Assembly (NCBI GenBank): GCA_024399015.1
Contig: JAKSIC010000008.1
Span: forward strand, 60,757 to 124,756
Source: Fibrobacter sp.
GTDB taxonomy: Bacteria; Fibrobacterota; Fibrobacteria; Fibrobacterales; Fibrobacteraceae
Direction of reading: 5' to 3'
DNA length: 64,000 nucleotides
The first letter of the stretch is position 1. Each line of letters opens with the position of its first letter. The translations under genes were made by a program, and so were the position numbers. Below, in pieces: positions 60,476 through 64,000 of this stretch. The notes below the pieces were generated by a model that worked only from the letters and a program-made list of their open reading frames with translations, had not been told where the DNA came from and made no database searches.

Positions 60476-60614
60476 CTAGTTCTCCTTATTTAATTTATGC
60501 GCAGAAAGTAAAAAATGCTCAACTTTCTGTCAAACGTTTAGATGAAATACCGATACAATCGGTTGCAAAGATTTTTAGGAAAAACAGGTGTTCTTTCAAA
60601 AAAGTTGAAAAAAA

Positions 60615-61883
60615 CTATTCTTCGATGCAGCGGACGAAGAATTCCTTGCGGTATTCGCTACCGCCGTTACGGAAGCAGCTGAACTGTCCGCCATGGGGAA
60701 CATAGGCACCGTTTTCGGCACTGAAACGCATAAAGGGAACATCCTCTTCCATGCCTTCGGCCTTGAAGGGCTTGACCCAGAAGGCTGTTTCGCCCGGCTT
60801 TTCTGCATCCTTGGAGTGGTACTTTGCATACAAGGTGTCGATAAGTCCTTCGAAGGGGTCGCCGTCGCAGCCTGCGTCAAAGCAGCTGCAGAGGCCATCG
60901 AGATTGTAGAAGTTCATGCCAAAGCTATTGGAGGACTTGGCCGTTACGAACAGGTCGCTAAAGCTCTGGACAGCCTCGGAGGAATGGTTACGAATAAACT
61001 TGTTGAACTCCAGGAATTCTTCCTTGGTGGGCAGGCGGTAACCCAGGGGGCAAAGGCCGTCGTCCACGGAGGATTCAGAATAAATTCTTCCCTTCTCGGA
61101 GCAGCGGGAACCCTTCACCTTTTCAAAGCAGTTGCTGCCTTCATCGGCATAGGCAAGATTCTGGGCAAGCCAGTTCTTCTGCCCCACCTTCAAGGTCTTG
61201 TACTCCTGGCCGTCGCGGGCGTCCACCACCGTACCCCACTCGGGAACATAGCCCGCCTTGACGGGACTCTGGGCGTAACCTTCCAGGGAAATTTCAGAAA
61301 TCACCAGGTCGTTCCACTTCTTGCCCGGGTAGATGGATTCGATCTGGATGATCAGAATCTTCACATCGCGGAGGGCCGGAGAGAAAAGAACTTCCTCGGA
61401 ATAGTCCATAGGCCGGCAGATATCGTTACAGGCCGTAGACTGGTACTGGTCAACGATTTCGGAATATTCGGTGCCCTGCAAAAAGTTCTTGCAGCCGTCG
61501 GCGTCGAACTCGCCAAAGCAGTATTCCCAGGGAAGATCCTTCAAGGTAACGGTCTTCACCAGGTTCTTCTTGTTGTTCACGTAGATCTTGATGGTCTTTG
61601 CACGGCTGTTGCTTTCGTACAGGTGCTGATTCTTGCGGTAACCGTTCAGAATGTGGAGGGCGCTGATCTCGTGGGCGTCCACCTTCAGCTCCACGAAAAT
61701 GGACTGCATCTGGAAGGGGGCAGCCCAGACGGTGCTGGCGGAATTGTCAATGAGATTACGGGTGCTGTAATTTACTTCACCCAGTTTCGGCATGGTAGCG
61801 GAGGCTCTAGTGGCCTTGACCGGTACAACGTCGGCCAATGCGGAAGAAGACAGTACTAAAATTAGTGCTAAGATCTTTATCAT
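60615..61883 (-). CDS. Secreted discoidin-like and FISUMP-domain protein
   Basis: A 422-residue exported protein. Signal peptide MIKILALILVLSSSALA. Residues about 25-215 are a jelly-roll glycan-binding-like domain with STRNLIDNSASTVWA, ILNGYRKNQHLYESNSRAKTIKIYV and VLFSPALRDVKILIIQIESIYPG, similar to the domain found next to some NADase-type toxins. Residues about 230-420 are a FISUMP domain (VVDARDGQEYKTLKVGQKNWL, DDGLCPLGYRLPTKEEF, ending RCIEE), the third copy in the window. ATG at 61883 is chosen for the clean signal peptide. It is divergent from guaA. Confidence 0.82.
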   Translation of the reverse strand: MIKILALILVLSSSALADVVPVKATRASATMPKLGEVNYSTRNLIDNSASTVWAAPFQMQSIFVELKVDAHEISALHILNGYRKNQHLYESNSRAKTIKIYVNNKKNLVKTVTLKDLPWEYCFGEFDADGCKNFLQGTEYSEIVDQYQSTACNDICRPMDYSEEVLFSPALRDVKILIIQIESIYPGKKWNDLVISEISLEGYAQSPVKAGYVPEWGTVVDARDGQEYKTLKVGQKNWLAQNLAYADEGSNCFEKVKGSRCSEKGRIYSESSVDDGLCPLGYRLPTKEEFLEFNKFIRNHSSEAVQSFSDLFVTAKSSNSFGMNFYNLDGLCSCFDAGCDGDPFEGLIDTLYAKYHSKDAEKPGETAFWVKPFKAEGMEEDVPFMRFSAENGAYVPHGGQFSCFRNGGSEYRKEFFVRCIEE

Positions 61884-62014
61884 TCTATACCCGCCGCCGA
61901 ATATAGTTTTTTGAACAAATTCTTTAAATACTAGGGGGATGTTAAAAAAATTAAGTGTTGTTTTAATCACACTGTACTACGATGTAAACGCTTTTTTTCT
62001 ATCTTTCGCCCCGT

Positions 62015-63838
62015 ATGAAGAATGTAGATACTATTGCCGTTCTCGATTTTGGTGGTCAGTACGCCCACCTCATCGCAAACCGTGTCCGCCGTCTCGGCGT
62101 TTTCACCGAAATCCACTCCCCCAACTGCGACGTTTCCGAACTGGAAGGCGTCAAGGGTATTATCTATAGTGGCGGCCCGTCCAGCGTTTATGCTGCCGAC
62201 GCTCCGGAATACAATCCGGAAATCCTGAACCTGCCGGTGCCCAAGCTGGGCATCTGCTACGGTCACCAGCTTATCGCCCAGCAGCTGGGCGGTCATGTGG
62301 AACCGGGCAAGGTGAAGGAATACGGCATTGCAGACCTTATCGTGGGCGACGAAAAGTGCCCCATTTTGAAGGACCTGCCCAAGGCCTCCCCCATGTGGAT
62401 GAGCCATGGCGACCAGGTCACCAAGCTGCCGGAAGGCTACCGTATCGTGGCCAGCACCAAGGACTGCGAAATCGCAGCCGTGGCTTTCGACGAACGCAAG
62501 ATTTACGGCATCCAGTTCCACCCGGAAGTGACCCACAGTAAGTTCGGCATGAAGCTTCTTGAAAACTTCATCGACATTACCGGCGCACAGAAGACCTGGA
62601 ACATGAAGAGCTACCTGCCCCTCATCACCGCCCGCATCCAGGAACAGGTGAAGGACCGCAAGGTGTTCCTCCTGGTCTCCGGCGGCGTGGACTCCACCGT
62701 GGCATTCGTTCTCTTGAACCGCGTGCTGGGCCCCGAAAAGGTCCTGGGCCTCCATGTGGACAACGGCATGATGCGTCTCGGCGAATCCCAGAAGATCATG
62801 GATTTTCTCAAGGCCGAAGGCATGAACAACCTTCAGATCCGCGACGCCAGCGAACACTTTTTGGCAAAGCTTGCCGGCGTGACTGCGCCGGAAACCAAGC
62901 GCGGCATCATCGGTAAGGAATTCCTGGTGGTGAAGGACGAGGAAATGGCCAAGCTGAACCTTGACCCCAACCAGTGGATGATGGCTCAGGGCACCATCTA
63001 CCCCGATACCATTGAATCCGGCGGCACCAAGAACGCCGACAAGATCAAGACCCACCACAACCGCGTCCAGGAAGTTCTGGACCTGATGGAAAAGGGCCTT
63101 GTGCTGGAACCCCTGGCAGACCTCTACAAGGACGAAGTCCGTGCCCTGGGCGAAGAACTGGGCATCCCCCACAATCTCGTTTGGCGTCACCCCTTCCCGG
63201 GTCCGGGCCTTGGCGTTCGCCTGCTCTGCAGCGATGGCGTTTTGAAGGACGACATGGTGAAGTTTGACGATGTTCGCGACGCGCAGGGTGGAAGCCTCGC
63301 CGACTACCTGAAGGCTAACGGAATCAGCGGCCGCATGCTCCCCATCAAGAGCGTTGGCGTTCAGGGCGATGGCCGTACCTACGCACAGCCGTTCCTCCTG
63401 ACCACCCCGAACCTCTCCTGGAAGGACTGCGAAAAGTTCTCCACCGAACTTGCCAACCGCTTCAAGGCAATCAACCGCGTAATCTACCAGATCGGCACCG
63501 TGGCCGATGAAGACCCGAAGCTTGTGGAACAGTTCGCTACCCGCGAAAACTTCGATACCCTCCGCAAGTTCGACGACATCTGCACCACCTTCCTGCAGGA
63601 AAACAAACTGTACGAAGAAATCTGGCAGATGCCCGTGGTGTCCGTGCCGCTGCGCACCGCAGGCAAGCCCTGCATCGTGATGCGTCCGGTGAACTCCACC
63701 GAAGCCATGACCGCCAACTTCGCCGAAATCGACCAGGGCATGCTCGCAGGCCTCTGGCGCAAGTTCGAAGCAGAAGGCGCCGGCTCCCTGTGGTATGATG
63801 TTACACATAAACCTCCGGGAACTATCGAGTGGGAGTAA
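62015..63838 (+). CDS. guaA: GMP synthase (glutamine-hydrolysing), long form
   Basis: A 607-residue enzyme converting XMP to GMP. The class I glutaminase has Cys81 in LGICYGHQ and the His/Glu pair in IQFHPEVTH. The ATP-pyrophosphatase P-loop is VSGGVDSTVA. The C-terminal dimerisation part is longer than in E. coli (525 residues): LPIKSVGVQGDGRTY occurs, followed by about 140 more residues ending YDVTHKPPGTIEWE, an arrangement like human GMPS. TATCTT (62000-62005) is nine bases before ATG and no ribosome site is seen, so even this housekeeping gene may be read from a near-leaderless mRNA. A terminator hairpin follows. Confidence 0.95.
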   Translation: MKNVDTIAVLDFGGQYAHLIANRVRRLGVFTEIHSPNCDVSELEGVKGIIYSGGPSSVYAADAPEYNPEILNLPVPKLGICYGHQLIAQQLGGHVEPGKVKEYGIADLIVGDEKCPILKDLPKASPMWMSHGDQVTKLPEGYRIVASTKDCEIAAVAFDERKIYGIQFHPEVTHSKFGMKLLENFIDITGAQKTWNMKSYLPLITARIQEQVKDRKVFLLVSGGVDSTVAFVLLNRVLGPEKVLGLHVDNGMMRLGESQKIMDFLKAEGMNNLQIRDASEHFLAKLAGVTAPETKRGIIGKEFLVVKDEEMAKLNLDPNQWMMAQGTIYPDTIESGGTKNADKIKTHHNRVQEVLDLMEKGLVLEPLADLYKDEVRALGEELGIPHNLVWRHPFPGPGLGVRLLCSDGVLKDDMVKFDDVRDAQGGSLADYLKANGISGRMLPIKSVGVQGDGRTYAQPFLLTTPNLSWKDCEKFSTELANRFKAINRVIYQIGTVADEDPKLVEQFATRENFDTLRKFDDICTTFLQENKLYEEIWQMPVVSVPLRTAGKPCIVMRPVNSTEAMTANFAEIDQGMLAGLWRKFEAEGAGSLWYDVTHKPPGTIEWE

Positions 63839-63850
63839 GGCGAGCGTCGC

Positions 63851-63872
63851 AAAAATGAGTTTGCTCATTTTT
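63851..63872. terminator. Terminator after guaA
   Basis: AAAAATGAG (63851-63859) pairs perfectly with CTCATTTTT (63864-63872) around TTTG. The flanking sequence repeats GAGCGAAGCGAAGCG-type motifs, and AGTGGGAGTA occurs both at the guaA end and at 63914. Confidence 0.6.
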
Positions 63873-63928
63873 ATGACCGAGCCGCACGACCAGGCGCGAG
63901 CGAAGCGAAGCGCAGTGGGAGTAGCGAC

Positions 63929-64000
63929 ATGTTCATCCTCAAGCAGTTTGATACGTCTTTAGTAAAATTCTCCGTTGCCTCGGCGGCGGAGAATTTTGCC
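63929..64000 (+). CDS. Start of an unidentified gene (partial)
   Basis: The last 72 bases are an open frame, MFILKQFDTSLVKFSVASAA and four further residues, preceded by GTGGGAG seven bases upstream. It runs off the window. No family can be named from 24 residues. Confidence 0.5.
   Translation, partial: MFILKQFDTSLVKFSVASAAENFA

Noticed and set aside
61967..63868. 633-codon minus-strand frame opposite guaA
   Set aside because: Histidine- and glycine-rich composition typical of an antisense shadow; guaA on the other strand is unmistakable.

Overview
The window looks like a chromosomal segment of a Fibrobacter species (fibre-degrading gut or rumen bacterium, phylum Fibrobacterota). The evidence is internal. 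There are three lipoproteins or secreted proteins with the Fibrobacter major paralogous (FISUMP) domain, a TIGR02147-type regulator, a circularly permuted GH16 lichenase closely resembling the F. succinogenes enzyme, poly-serine linkers, and hemicellulases ending in tails that look like type IX secretion sorting domains. Assignment to genus is inference; no rRNA or full marker set is present.

Layout. 1-4.8 kb: end of an M24 aminopeptidase, a three-domain LplT-PlsC-acyl-ACP synthetase fusion and a membrane protein. 4.9-9.9 kb: a secreted HExxH protein with a beta-helix, a CytX-like permease and a TrpB2-type synthase. 10.2-15.6 kb: two FISUMP lipoproteins, the second overlapping tgt. 15.6-16.1 kb: a gene-free stretch with hairpins and three palindromes exactly 95 bp apart. 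16.1-21.4 kb: a hypothetical protein, a short ORF, and a divergent GH43/GH30 pair. 21.4-30.2 kb, all on the minus strand: grpE, GH43-CBM6, dnaK, dnaJ, then a lipoprotein / radical SAM-SPASM / iron-sulfur flavoprotein operon, which is the most unusual system here. 30.6-37.2 kb: a membrane-anchored helix-turn-helix protein, an esterase, an antitoxin-like small protein, a PurF-type enzyme, a lipoprotein, an M3 peptidase, tRNA-Ser(GGA) and an omega-like RNA polymerase subunit. 37.3-40.5 kb: a coupled regulator-lipoprotein-PAS operon. 40.6-47.1 kb: GH5 mannanase-like enzyme, a DNA-repair radical SAM pair, GH16 lichenase and a GntR-type regulator. 47.2-64 kb: PurO-type IMP cyclohydrolase, gatB, several envelope proteins, a PIN protein, an alanine/proline-repeat outer membrane protein, TatD, Mfd, two tandem outer membrane proteins (one with a stop codon in its signal peptide), a FISUMP protein, a long-form guaA and the start of another gene.

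How the genes work together. Five polysaccharide hydrolases (GH43 twice, GH30, GH5, GH16) point to xylan/arabinan, mannan and mixed-linkage glucan breakdown. Three purine genes (PurF-like, IMP cyclohydrolase, GuaA) are scattered but cover the first, last and GMP-branch steps. Promoters repeatedly show a -10 box of the form TATMTT, and at least eight genes have that box only 7-9 nt before the ATG, which suggests many leaderless mRNAs. In several places the T-tract of one terminator runs straight into the -10 box of the next gene.

Limits: all calls come from reading the sequence and recalling families. No homology search, structure prediction or expression data was available.
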